Of a DNA stretch of 64,000 nucleotides, positions 23,757 to 31,599 are shown one piece after another. The stretch lies in assembly GCA_963707515.1 (NCBI GenBank), contig CAVPQI010000001.1, positions 1,302,001 to 1,366,000 of the forward strand. The letters run 5' to 3'. Every line of letters starts with the position of its first letter. Within the stretch, counting starts at the first letter, position 1. The stretch is from Sva-07 sp963707515. GTDB taxonomy: Bacteria > Actinomycetota > Acidimicrobiia > Acidimicrobiales > Ilumatobacteraceae. The notes beneath the pieces are model-generated. The model did not search any database and was not told where the DNA came from. It saw nothing but the letters and a program-made list of their open reading frames with translations. Made by a program: the position numbers and the translations under genes.

Positions 23757-25496
23757 TCAGGTGATCTCGGCGGCGAGCGTCGGGTGGCGAGCCGTCATCA
23801 CCCGGGCGAAGGCGTCGACGAGCTCCGGCTCGAACTGTGAACCGGCGCCCGACACCACGAAGCGCACCGACTCGGCGAGGCTCCACTCGCGCTTGTAGAT
23901 GCGACGGGCGGCGAGCGAGTCGTAGACGTCGGCGATGGCGACGATGCGTCCGCCGAGCGGGATCTCGGTGCCGCGGAGATTGTTCGGATAGCCGCTGCCG
24001 TCCCACCACTCGTGGTGCGACCAGGCGATGTCGGCGGCCAGCGCGAAGAGGTCGGTCGACACGCCCGACAGCAGGCGCCGGCCGATCACGGTGTGCTGCT
24101 TGACCTCGTCGAACTCGTCGACGGTCAGCGGACCGGGCTTGTGGAGGACGGTGTCGGAGACCGCCATCTTGCCGATGTCGTGGAGGCGAGCCGCCAGGCG
24201 GAGCCGCTCGCACCACTCCGGCGGGCGCCCGATCGCATGAGCGATCTCGGCGGCGAGGTCACCGACGCCATCGGTGTGGCGGGTCGAGTTGCCCCCGCGG
24301 AACTCGGCGAGCGCCGCCAGCCGCTCGTACGCCTCGAGGTGGTAGGCGTCGAGGTCGACGTGCTCGGCGGCGAACCCGGCGATCAGCCCCGCGGTCTCGA
24401 GCCGCGTGATCTGCGTGCGGTGACGGGCGATCTCGTTCTCGTGGGCGACCTGCACGGTCCGTTGCCGGAGGTCGGCGAAGTCGGTGAACATCTCGCGGTG
24501 GATGGCGAAGTGACGTTCGCGGTGCTCCAGTGCCTCGGCGTAGCGACCGGACCGCTTCAACGCCACCGCCAGCAGGTCGTGGAGCTCGAGCTCGAGGTCG
24601 CGTTGGTCGGTCCGGTCGGCGACGTCGAGGGCGGCGACGAACACGGCGATCGCCGCGTCGAGATCGCCGGCACGCAGGGCGACGCGGCCTTCCGACACCA
24701 GCACGCCGAGCTGCTCGTGGGCCGCGAGGTCCTCGTCCGAGCCCTCGCCCGAGTCGTCGCGGCGAGTCCAGTCGGCGCGTGCCTCGGCGAAGCAGGCGCG
24801 GGCGCTGGCCGCATCGCCGAGCCCGCTGTGCGCCTCGGCGAGGTCGGCGAGCAGCCCGGGCACCAGTTGTGGCGCGTGCTGCCGGGCGACGATCACCGCC
24901 CGCTGTCCGAGCTCGACCGCCACCGCGTGCTCACCGCGCCGTCCGCGGATGCGGGCGAGGTTGCCGAGCACCATCGCGTCGACGTCGGGCCGGTCGAGGG
25001 CCTCGTTGACCGCCAGCGCATCGCGGTAGGCGTCCACCGCCCGGTCGAAGTCGCCCATCGACTGGTAGACGGCGGCGACGGTGTGGAGGATCCTGCCCTC
25101 GTCGACGTCGTGACCGGTGGCCCGGTACACCTGGAGGGCGCGCCGGCAGTGGTGGAGGGCGCCGGGGTAGTTGTTGGCCTGGTAGTGGACGACGCCGATG
25201 AGGTGCAGCGACCACGCCAGCGTCAGGCTGACCTCGTCGGGCTCGGCGAGCTCGACGGCCTCCGCGGCCAAGGCGAAGGCGTACTCGGTCTCACCGCCCT
25301 GATGGGCGATCGACGCCAGGTGGTACAACGCCTCCGCTTCGAGCCCGGCGAGGCCGTTGGCACGGGCACACACCCGGGCGTCGAGCGCCAGCCGGCGCGC
25401 CCGCTCGGGATCGTCGGACCGTGACCGGGCGGCATCGTCGAGGAGTGCACGGACGCGTTGTTGATCATCGACTCCCGTGGCCGTCGTTTCGTGCAC
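23757..25496 (-). CDS. TPR-HD-GYP protein, putative cyclic-di-GMP phosphodiesterase
   Basis: 579 aa from the GTG at 25496. Residues about 20-350 are helical repeats of TPR type, with units such as GDFDRAVDAYRDALAVNEAL, GDLDAAIAVFVAALDVADR and SGRYAEALEHRERHF. The C-terminal HD-GYP domain has RLHDIGKMAVSD (HD plus K), QHTVIGRRLL, AWSHHEWWDGSGYPNNLRG (the GYP motif) and IPLGGRIVAIADVYDSL. The family hydrolyses cyclic-di-GMP to pGpG or GMP. There is no membrane segment, receiver or PAS domain, so input is presumably through protein contact with the TPR array. It could alternatively act on another cyclic dinucleotide. Confidence 0.88.
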   Translation of the reverse strand: MHETTATGVDDQQRVRALLDDAARSRSDDPERARRLALDARVCARANGLAGLEAEALYHLASIAHQGGETEYAFALAAEAVELAEPDEVSLTLAWSLHLIGVVHYQANNYPGALHHCRRALQVYRATGHDVDEGRILHTVAAVYQSMGDFDRAVDAYRDALAVNEALDRPDVDAMVLGNLARIRGRRGEHAVAVELGQRAVIVARQHAPQLVPGLLADLAEAHSGLGDAASARACFAEARADWTRRDDSGEGSDEDLAAHEQLGVLVSEGRVALRAGDLDAAIAVFVAALDVADRTDQRDLELELHDLLAVALKRSGRYAEALEHRERHFAIHREMFTDFADLRQRTVQVAHENEIARHRTQITRLETAGLIAGFAAEHVDLDAYHLEAYERLAALAEFRGGNSTRHTDGVGDLAAEIAHAIGRPPEWCERLRLAARLHDIGKMAVSDTVLHKPGPLTVDEFDEVKQHTVIGRRLLSGVSTDLFALAADIAWSHHEWWDGSGYPNNLRGTEIPLGGRIVAIADVYDSLAARRIYKREWSLAESVRFVVSGAGSQFEPELVDAFARVMTARHPTLAAEIT

Positions 25497-25646
25497 CCCG
25501 AATCGCCTCTCCGCTTCGCACGGTCAGCATCGCCCGCGGCCGGGATGGTAGTTCCGGCAATCGGCAGCGAACAGGGGCACCGCCGATCTTGAACAAGAGC
25601 AGACCTGACCGGGACGCCGAACGCGGTGCGTAACCTGGCATGCGCT

Positions 25647-26540
25647 ATGCGAGCGCGACGGGGCTCACGACGCGTCGAACGCGGCGCCGTGTGGTCCTTC
25701 ATGCCCGTGATCGCCATCGTGCCGTTCTGCGTGCTCGCCCTGTTCGTCATCTGGCTGCCGATCGGCCTGCTCACCGACGTCCGCTACTGGTGGGTGCTGG
25801 CCGGTTTCGGCGTCGCCGGGCTGGCGTTGTTCAGCCGGACGGTGCAGGTGTCGATCCTCACCCCGCTGCTCGGCGCCCGTCCACCCTCGCCGGAGGAGCA
25901 GGCCGTCATCGCCCCGCTCTGGGCGCAGATCGCCCAGGCCAACCAGCTCCCCGCCGACCGCTACGTCGTGCGCGTGTTGCCGTCCGACGAGCTCAACGCC
26001 TACGCCTGTGGCGGTCACCTCGTCGTCGTGACGACGTTCGCGCTCGACGAGCTCGACGGCGGCCAGTTGTCCGGCGTGCTCGCCCACGAGCTGAGCCACC
26101 ACCTCGGACTGCACACCGTGTCGCTGACCGTCGGGCACTGGCTGTCGGTGCCGGTCGTGCTGCTGGCCTGGGTCGGTCTGTCCATGGAGAACGTCGCCCA
26201 GGCCGCCGCTGACAGCTTCGGCAAGCGGTCGGCGGCCGTCGCCACCGCCGGCACCCTCCTGGCGACGGTGATGCGCGTCGTGTCCTCCGTGTTCACCGCC
26301 GCGCTGCGCGGCAGCGATGCGTTGTCCAACCTCGTCGGTCACGAATCCGAGTTCGAGGCCGACCGGCGAGCCGTGCGGATGGGCTTCGGCCAGCAGCTGG
26401 CGAGCGCCCTTCGCCAGCTGCTCGCCACGAGCGGGAGCGGCCGGCCGATCGGTTGGCGAGCACGGCTGGCGACGTCGCACCCACCGGCGCGCACCCGGGT
26501 CGCCCGCATCGAGGCGCTGATGCGCCATCCAGCACGCTGA
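25647..26540 (+). CDS. M48 family zinc metalloprotease, membrane-anchored
   Basis: 297 aa from the ATG at 25647; a GTG at 25626 would add seven residues. Two N-terminal hydrophobic helices (MPVIAIVPFCVLALFVIWLP and WWVLAGFGVAGLALF) are followed by LNAYACGGHLVVVTTFALDEL, the zinc motif LAHELSHHLGLH (H-E-x-x-H), another hydrophobic stretch, and the third zinc ligand region VGHESEFEADRRAVRMGF. This is the HtpX/Ste24-like arrangement used in membrane protein quality control. The C-terminus ends in HPAR followed by a stop, and the stop-proximal 16 bp are repeated three more times downstream. Confidence 0.9.
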   Translation: MRARRGSRRVERGAVWSFMPVIAIVPFCVLALFVIWLPIGLLTDVRYWWVLAGFGVAGLALFSRTVQVSILTPLLGARPPSPEEQAVIAPLWAQIAQANQLPADRYVVRVLPSDELNAYACGGHLVVVTTFALDELDGGQLSGVLAHELSHHLGLHTVSLTVGHWLSVPVVLLAWVGLSMENVAQAAADSFGKRSAAVATAGTLLATVMRVVSSVFTAALRGSDALSNLVGHESEFEADRRAVRMGFGQQLASALRQLLATSGSGRPIGWRARLATSHPPARTRVARIEALMRHPAR

Positions 26541-26589
26541 CCATCCCAGCACGCTGACCATCCAGCACGGTGACCATCCAGCACGGTGA
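26525..26589. repeat. Four tandem copies of a 16-17 bp unit at the end of the M48 gene
   Basis: Unit CCATCCAGCACGCTGA at 26525-26540, then a copy with one extra C (26541-26557), then two copies reading CCATCCAGCACGGTGA (26558-26573, 26574-26589). The first copy contains the last codons and stop (H-P-A-R-stop) of the protease gene. This is a local duplication by slippage, and the number of units could vary between strains. Confidence 0.85.
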
Positions 26590-26600
26590 CCATCCCTCGA

Positions 26601-27077
26601 TCACGCCGTGATCGGGGCGACGACGGCGTCGAGGAGGCGGGCCAGGTCAGTCGGTGCCACGCCGAGGTCGAGACCGCGCCGGCCGCCGCTGACGTAGATC
26701 ACGTCGAACAGCTCGACCGACTCGTCGAGGACGGTCCGCAACCGGCGACGCTGGCCGATCGGGCTGATCCCGCCGACCACGTAGCCGGACGACCGCTCGG
26801 CCCGAGCGGGATCGCACATCGTCGCCCGCTTGGCGCCGACCGCCGCGGCGACCTTCTTCAGCGACAGTTGACAGCTGACGGGCACGACGGCGACGACGAG
26901 CTCCTCCGCCTGAGCGGCCTCGGCGACGACGACCAGCGTCTTGAACACCTGGTCGTCGGGCAGTCCGAGCGCTTCGGCTGCCTCGCGGCCGAAGTCGCGC
27001 AGCTCGTCGCCGCGCTCGTACTCGTGGAGTGTGTAGGCGATCCCCGCCGCCTCGAGCTCGTCGACCGCCGGCGTCAC
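26601..27077 (-). CDS. Cys-tRNA(Pro)/Cys-tRNA(Cys) deacylase, YbaK/EbsC family
   Basis: 158 aa from the GTG at 27077. It is an editing-domain protein that hydrolyses mischarged Cys-tRNA(Pro). Typical features: TPAVDELEAAGIAYTLHEYE at the N-terminus, QVFKTLVVVAE with the catalytic-pocket Lys, VVAVVPVSCQLSLKKVAAAVGAKRATM, and GYVVGGISPIGQRRRLRTVLDES, the YbaK signature. Single domain, cytosolic. It starts 68 bp from the divergent thioesterase gene. Confidence 0.92.
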   Translation of the reverse strand: MTPAVDELEAAGIAYTLHEYERGDELRDFGREAAEALGLPDDQVFKTLVVVAEAAQAEELVVAVVPVSCQLSLKKVAAAVGAKRATMCDPARAERSSGYVVGGISPIGQRRRLRTVLDESVELFDVIYVSGGRRGLDLGVAPTDLARLLDAVVAPITA

Positions 27078-27145
27078 GCCGCGACTGTACGTGCGACCGG
27101 CCGCCCACCGGACGTGACATTTCGCCCGGGCGGTATGGTCGCCGC

Positions 27146-27583
27146 GTGCGCCTTGCGATCGACCCGTCGACCTCGCCCGACGATTACGAGTTCGTCCACC
27201 GCATCCGCGTCCGCTTCGTCGAGACCGACGCCATGGGCGTCGTGCACCACAGCAACTACCTCGCCTACTTCGAGGAGTCGCGCGTCGAGTACCTCCGGGC
27301 GATCGGCCACCCATTCACCGAATGGCGCGAAGCCGGGCTCGAGTCCCCGGTGCTCGAGTCGTTCGTCCAGTACCGCCAGCCATTGCGCTTCGACGACCAG
27401 ATCGACGTCCACCTCACGCTCGCCGGCGTCACCCGGGCCACGTTCCAGATCGCCTACCTGGTATGCCTCGCCGACGACGAGCGGGCGACGCCGCGAGCGA
27501 CGGCGGTGACGGTCCACGGTTGCGTCACGACCAGCGGTCGACCGACTCGCCTTCCTGCCTGGCTCGCCGCCCTCGGCAGCTGA
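27146..27583 (+). CDS. Acyl-CoA thioesterase, YbgC/4-hydroxybenzoyl-CoA thioesterase family
   Basis: 145 aa hotdog-fold protein from the GTG at 27146. The central motif VRFVETDAMGVVHHSNYLAY contains the family catalytic Asp, followed by FEESRVEYLRAIG and the strand VQYRQPLRFDDQIDVHLTLA. Such enzymes hydrolyse acyl-CoA thioesters, short to medium chain or aromatic. It is followed in the same direction by the DUF35 protein and SCP2-type thiolase, which suggests acyl-CoA or steroid side-chain chemistry. Confidence 0.9.
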   Translation: MRLAIDPSTSPDDYEFVHRIRVRFVETDAMGVVHHSNYLAYFEESRVEYLRAIGHPFTEWREAGLESPVLESFVQYRQPLRFDDQIDVHLTLAGVTRATFQIAYLVCLADDERATPRATAVTVHGCVTTSGRPTRLPAWLAALGS

Positions 27584-27637
27584 TCGGGCACAGGTTCGGG
27601 TCGTTCGTTCCGCGGCGCGCTGAGTACGTTCGCGGGC

Positions 27638-28048
27638 ATGACCGACACTGCCACGCCGGCGACCGTGCCCCTCGTCGACTACCTCGTCCTCGATGACGGC
27701 GACCCGCATCTCGTTGCCAACGAGTGCACGAAGTGCGGCGCCCGATTCTTCGATCGTCGTAACGCCTGCGCCTCGTGTTTCAACACCGAGTTCCAGCAGG
27801 TCGCCATCGCCACCGAGGGCACGCTGCGCACGTTCACGATCGTCGCCCTCGCCGCACCCGGCGTCGAGGTGCCGTTCGTCTCCGGCGTCGTCGACTGCGA
27901 CGGCACGAGCGTGCGCGGCAACCTGCGCAACGTCGAGCCCGACGCGGATCACGTCAAGACCGGGATGAAGGTGCACCTCGTCACCTACTCCCTCGGCAAG
28001 GACGATCACGGCACCGAAGCCATCGGCTTCGCCTTCGAACCCGCCTGA
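27638..28048 (+). CDS. Zn-ribbon/OB-fold (DUF35) acyl-CoA-associated protein
   Basis: 136 aa. A rubredoxin-like zinc ribbon has Cys30, Cys33, Cys44 and Cys47 (NECTKCGARFFDRRNACASC), followed by an OB fold (ATEGTLRTFTIVALAAPGVEVPF, VRGNLRNVE). DUF35 proteins pair with SCP2-type thiolases or with hydratase-like partners and are thought to bind the acyl-CoA. Here the gene is 134 bp upstream of such a thiolase on the same strand, which supports a heteromeric thiolase/aldolase complex. Confidence 0.9.
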   Translation: MTDTATPATVPLVDYLVLDDGDPHLVANECTKCGARFFDRRNACASCFNTEFQQVAIATEGTLRTFTIVALAAPGVEVPFVSGVVDCDGTSVRGNLRNVEPDADHVKTGMKVHLVTYSLGKDDHGTEAIGFAFEPA

Positions 28049-28091
28049 CCATCCGACCCGACCAACGGACACGCGACCACCTGAGCGTGCC

Positions 28092-28129
28092 GCCGAGGGA
28101 AGCGCCAGCGACGAGGCTGGCGTCTCGGC
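28092..28129. other. Two-tier hairpin in the DUF35-thiolase spacer
   Basis: Outer GCCGAG (28092-28097) pairs with CTCGGC (28124-28129). Inner CGCCAGC (28103-28109) pairs with GCTGGCG (28116-28122). It sits between the DUF35 stop and the thiolase start, so it may attenuate, stabilise or process the mRNA. Its right flank shares three sequence blocks with 44649-44712. Confidence 0.5.
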
Positions 28130-28182
28130 CGACCAAACGAACGACCTCCGGACCTCCGTGAGGCCGAGACAAAGGAGTAGCA

Positions 28183-29385
28183 GTGAGCGAAGAGATCTGG
28201 ATCCTCGGGATCAACATGACCAAGTTCGGCAAGCATCCCGACCGTGACACGGTCGACCTCGCCGCCGAAGCAGCGATGGCAGCGCTCGCCGACGGCGGCG
28301 TGACGATGGCCGACATGGGCGTGCTGGCGGCCGGCAACCTGATGGGTGGCGGCGGGATCGGCCAGCAGATCCAGAAGCAGATCGGCCAGACCGGCATCCC
28401 CGTGTTCAACGTCTCGAACGCCTGCGCCACCGGTGCCACCGCGCTGCGGACGGCGATCATGGCGATCAAGGCCGGCGAGTGCGACATGGGCCTCGCCGTC
28501 GGCGTCGAGAAGCTGGCCGGTGCCGGCCTGCTCGGCGGTGGCGGCCGAGCCAAGAAGGACGGTCACGAGTGGGAGCCGGCGGGCCGCTTCGGTGCCGTGG
28601 CGCCGACCGACGGCCGCATCGGCACCGACACGATGCCGGGCGTGTTCGCCCAGGTCGGCATGGAGTACGACCACAAGTACGGGGGCGCCGACTTCGAGCT
28701 GTTCGCCAAGATCGCCGAGAAGAACCACGCCCACTCGACGCTCAACCCGCTGGCCGCCTACACCAAGCGATTCACGCTCGACGAGATCATGAACGACATG
28801 ATGATCGCCTACCCGAACACGCGCCCGATGTGCTCGGCGAACTGCGACGGTGCGGCGGCAGCGGTCGTCGTCAGCGGCGAGAAGCTGAAGACGCTGTCAC
28901 TCGAGCAGCAGCGGCGAGCGGTCAAGGTGTCGGCATCGGTGCTCACGTCGGACCCGTACCAGGAGGCCTGCCAGGTGCTCCCCGACGTCAACACGCTGAC
29001 CCGCAACGCCGCCAAGATCGCCTACGAGCAGGCCGGCGTCGGCCCGGAGGACCTCGATCTGGTCGAGCTCCACGACTGCTTCGCCACCGCCGAGTTGGTG
29101 CACTACGACAACCTCGGCCTCTGCGAGCCGGGCGGCGCCGTCGACTTCTTCAACTCCGGTGCGACCTGGCGTGACGGCTCGACCCCGGTCAACGTGTCGG
29201 GCGGCCTCGAGTCGAAGGGCCATCCGATCTCGGCGACCGGCATCGCCAACATCTGGGAGGTCTGCCATCACCTCCGCGGCGAAGCCGGCGACCGCCAGAT
29301 CGAGGGCGCCAAGGTCGGTCTGGCGCACGTCATCGGCCTCGGCTCGGCGTGCGGCGTGCACATCCTCGAGAAGTCGAGCGTCTGA
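28183..29385 (+). CDS. SCP2-type thiolase / lipid-transfer acetyl-CoA acetyltransferase-like protein
   Basis: 400 aa from the GTG at 28183, with AAAGGAG 8 nt upstream. The nucleophilic Cys is in FNVSNACATGATALRTA. The second conserved region is GPEDLDLVELHDCFATAELV, and the third is VNVSGGLESKGHPISATG with the catalytic His. The classic C-terminal Cys loop is replaced by AHVIGLGSACGVHIL, as in SCP2-like thiolases. These enzymes cleave or form C-C bonds on acyl-CoA, including steroid side chains, with a DUF35 partner. Upstream DUF35 and thioesterase genes fit that role. Confidence 0.9.
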   Translation: MSEEIWILGINMTKFGKHPDRDTVDLAAEAAMAALADGGVTMADMGVLAAGNLMGGGGIGQQIQKQIGQTGIPVFNVSNACATGATALRTAIMAIKAGECDMGLAVGVEKLAGAGLLGGGGRAKKDGHEWEPAGRFGAVAPTDGRIGTDTMPGVFAQVGMEYDHKYGGADFELFAKIAEKNHAHSTLNPLAAYTKRFTLDEIMNDMMIAYPNTRPMCSANCDGAAAAVVVSGEKLKTLSLEQQRRAVKVSASVLTSDPYQEACQVLPDVNTLTRNAAKIAYEQAGVGPEDLDLVELHDCFATAELVHYDNLGLCEPGGAVDFFNSGATWRDGSTPVNVSGGLESKGHPISATGIANIWEVCHHLRGEAGDRQIEGAKVGLAHVIGLGSACGVHILEKSSV

Positions 29386-29392
29386 TCACGAC

Positions 29393-29443
29393 GTTCTGCG
29401 TCAGCGACAACGCCGTGTTCGGACGTTGTCGCTGACGCAGAAC
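29393..29443. terminator. Perfect 20-bp inverted repeat between convergent genes
   Basis: GTTCTGCGTCAGCGACAACG (29393-29412) is the exact reverse complement of 29424-29443. Inside, CCG/CGG (29413-29415 and 29420-29422) extend the stem with one bulged A. It lies 8 bp after the thiolase stop and 20 bp before the SDR stop, ideal for two-way termination. A stem this perfect and long could also mark a short palindromic repeat element. Confidence 0.7.
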
Positions 29444-29462
29444 CGGAATCACCGTCTCGCGC

Positions 29463-30200
29463 TCACGTCCGCAGCGTGAGCCCGCCGTCGACGACGAAGA
29501 TCTCGCCGGTCGTGTACTTGTTGCGCAGCAGGGCGAGGACCGCTTCGGCGCAGTCGTCGGCGGTCGCCGAACGAGGGATCGGCGCCGTCGCCGCGACCGC
29601 TGCGTGCGCCACGTCCCAGTCGGCGGTCCACGGGGTCGCCACCAGGCCCGGGGCGACGGCGTTGACCCGGATCGGCCCGTAGCTCTTGGCCAGCAGGACG
29701 GTCATCTGGTTGAGGGCGGCCTTGGTCATCGAGTACGCCATCGACGAACCCATCGGGCGCACACCGGCGATCGACGTGATGTTGACGATGTTCGGGTCGT
29801 CCGACTGGCGCAGGTGCGGGATCGCCCGCTTGGTCAGCCACCACGTGCCGAACACGTTGACGTCGAACGTCTTGCGGAAGATCTCGTCGGTCAGGTCGTC
29901 GAGCCGCTCGTGGGGCACCGACGTGGTCCAGCCGGCGTTGTTGATCAAGAAGTCGAGCCGGCCATAGCGTTCGACGGTCCCGTCGATCAGTGCGTGCGCC
30001 TGCTGCTGGTCACTGATGTCGGCCTGGACGTAGCACGACTCGCCCGGCAGCGATGCGGCGACGGCCTCACCCGCCTCGACCGACGACGAGGAGTTGACGA
30101 CCACGGTGGCACCGAGCGCCGAGAGGCGCCGCGCCGTCTCCTCCCCGATCCCGCTCGACGAACCCGTGACGATGGCGACCCGATCTGCGAACTCCGACAT
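29463..30200 (-). CDS. Short-chain dehydrogenase/reductase
   Basis: 245 aa classical SDR. Cofactor motif TGSSSGIGEETARRL (T-G-x3-G-x-G), INNAG at about residue 86, catalytic Ser in INITSIAG with Y-S-M-T-K (Tyr and Lys, spaced four apart), and the C-terminal GEIFVVDGGLTLRT. The typical N-terminus and length fit 3-oxoacyl-ACP reductase-like enzymes, but substrate cannot be decided. NADP(H) or NAD(H) use is not clear; the residue after beta-2 is in VVVNSSSS, which lacks an acidic residue and so favours NADP(H). Confidence 0.9.
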   Translation of the reverse strand: MSEFADRVAIVTGSSSGIGEETARRLSALGATVVVNSSSSVEAGEAVAASLPGESCYVQADISDQQQAHALIDGTVERYGRLDFLINNAGWTTSVPHERLDDLTDEIFRKTFDVNVFGTWWLTKRAIPHLRQSDDPNIVNITSIAGVRPMGSSMAYSMTKAALNQMTVLLAKSYGPIRVNAVAPGLVATPWTADWDVAHAAVAATAPIPRSATADDCAEAVLALLRNKYTTGEIFVVDGGLTLRT

Positions 30201-30233
30201 GACCGGACCGTACCGCGGGGCCTCGGCGGGGCG

Positions 30234-30689
30234 TCAGTCGGCGGCGGGCGGCACCACGAGGACCGGACGGCTGCCGTGGTGGACGAGGTGGTGGCTGGTG
30301 CTGCCGAGCAGCTTGTCGCTGCCGACGCCGCGCGTGCCGACGACGACGATGCCCGCGCCGATCTCGTCCGCCTGCGCGGACATCACCTCGGCGGGCGAGC
30401 CGTCGACGAGCACGGGGCGCCAGTTCAGGACCTCGCGCTCGACGAGTGCCGCACACCACTCGCGCTCGAGCAGCGCCCGGACCTCGTCGCGTCGCCCGCG
30501 GGCGGGGACGTGCTCGCCGTCGATCACCGTCAGCAGCCCGAGCGCATGGACGACGACCAGCTCGGCACCGAGCCGCTCAGCGAGCTCGGCGGCCAACATC
30601 AGGGCCCGGCCCGACGTCGACGAGCCGTCGACACCCACGAGCACGGGCCCGGCGAGCACCGGCCCGGCGAGGTCCGGCAGCGCACTCAT
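30234..30689 (-). CDS. Universal stress protein, single UspA domain
   Basis: 151 aa. Opens with PVLVGVDGSSTSGRALMLAA and ends IVVVGTRGVGSDKLLGSTSHHLVHHGSRPVLVVP. The G-2x-G then G-S loop is present, but with seven rather than nine residues between the glycines, so ATP binding is uncertain. Its ATG overlaps the stop of the upstream two-domain UspA gene (ATGA), so the two are made together. Confidence 0.9.
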   Translation of the reverse strand: MSALPDLAGPVLAGPVLVGVDGSSTSGRALMLAAELAERLGAELVVVHALGLLTVIDGEHVPARGRRDEVRALLEREWCAALVEREVLNWRPVLVDGSPAEVMSAQADEIGAGIVVVGTRGVGSDKLLGSTSHHLVHHGSRPVLVVPPAAD

Positions 30690-31540
30690 GACGCCGGAAC
30701 GACGACGATGGGCAACGTGGCGTTGTGCAGTGACCAGGTGCTGACCGACCCGAGACCCCGCGCCCGCCCGCTGCCGACCGCACCGAGCACGAGCAGGTCG
30801 GCCTCGCCCATCGCCTCGGTCAACGCCTGGCGCGGGCTGTGCACGGCGATCACCCGGTCGGCGCGTCCGTCGGGATCGATCGCATCGAGCAGGGCGGTGA
30901 TCCGCGACTCCTCCGCCGCGACCTCGTCGGGGAAGCGTTGGCGCGTCAGCTCGGCACTGACCCACGGCGCCACGTCGATCGCCGACACGATCGTGATCGT
31001 CGCCCCCTCGCCGGCGAAGTCGAAGGCCCAGCGAACGGCGGCCGTCGCCTCGGCGCTGCCGTCGAAGCCGACGACGATGCGTTCGGTCGACGGCGTGACC
31101 CAGCCGGTCGGCACGACCACCACGGGGACCGTGGCGTGCGTGACGCAGTACCGGCTGACCGAGCCGAAGATGTGGTCGCGGAGGTCGTTGGTCCCGCGCC
31201 GCCCGACGACCAGCAGGTCCGCCTCGGCGGCGGCCTCGACGAGGGCGCTCGCCGCCTGCCCCTCGACCACCAGCGGTTGCACGGTCACCTCGCCCGGTGC
31301 GACCTCGTCAGCGACCTGCTCCAACGCCTCGTCGATCTCGTGTGCCGTCGTTGCCCCGATGCCGACCTCGTCGACACCGAAGCCGCGTTTGGCGGTGAAC
31401 AGCGCCAGATAGGCGGGTACGTGGAAGGCGCCGAGCGCCGTCAATTCGGCGTCGCGCCCGCGGGCGTGACGTGCCGCCCAGCGCAGCGCGTCGACCGCCG
31501 TCTCCGAGCCATCGATGCCAACGATCCAACGCGAGGTCAT
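30686..31540 (-). CDS. Universal stress protein, tandem UspA domains
   Basis: 284 aa. Domain 1 (about 1-145) starts WIVGIDGSETAVDALRWAAR and has the full ATP-binding loop GRRGTNDLRDHIFGSVS (G-2x-G-9x-G-S). Domain 2 (about 150-284) starts IVVGFDGSAEATAAVRWAF and has a shorter loop, GAVGSGRARGLGSVS. This suggests one nucleotide-binding and one degenerate half, as in many actinobacterial tandem Usp proteins. It precedes a single-domain Usp with an overlapping start. Role: stress survival and ATP sensing by family analogy. Confidence 0.92.
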   Translation of the reverse strand: MTSRWIVGIDGSETAVDALRWAARHARGRDAELTALGAFHVPAYLALFTAKRGFGVDEVGIGATTAHEIDEALEQVADEVAPGEVTVQPLVVEGQAASALVEAAAEADLLVVGRRGTNDLRDHIFGSVSRYCVTHATVPVVVVPTGWVTPSTERIVVGFDGSAEATAAVRWAFDFAGEGATITIVSAIDVAPWVSAELTRQRFPDEVAAEESRITALLDAIDPDGRADRVIAVHSPRQALTEAMGEADLLVLGAVGSGRARGLGSVSTWSLHNATLPIVVVPAS

Positions 31541-31599
31541 GGCTGGCAGTATCGCACTTGATCCGCGGACCCACCTCGGCGACGGCTACGGTCAGTGAC

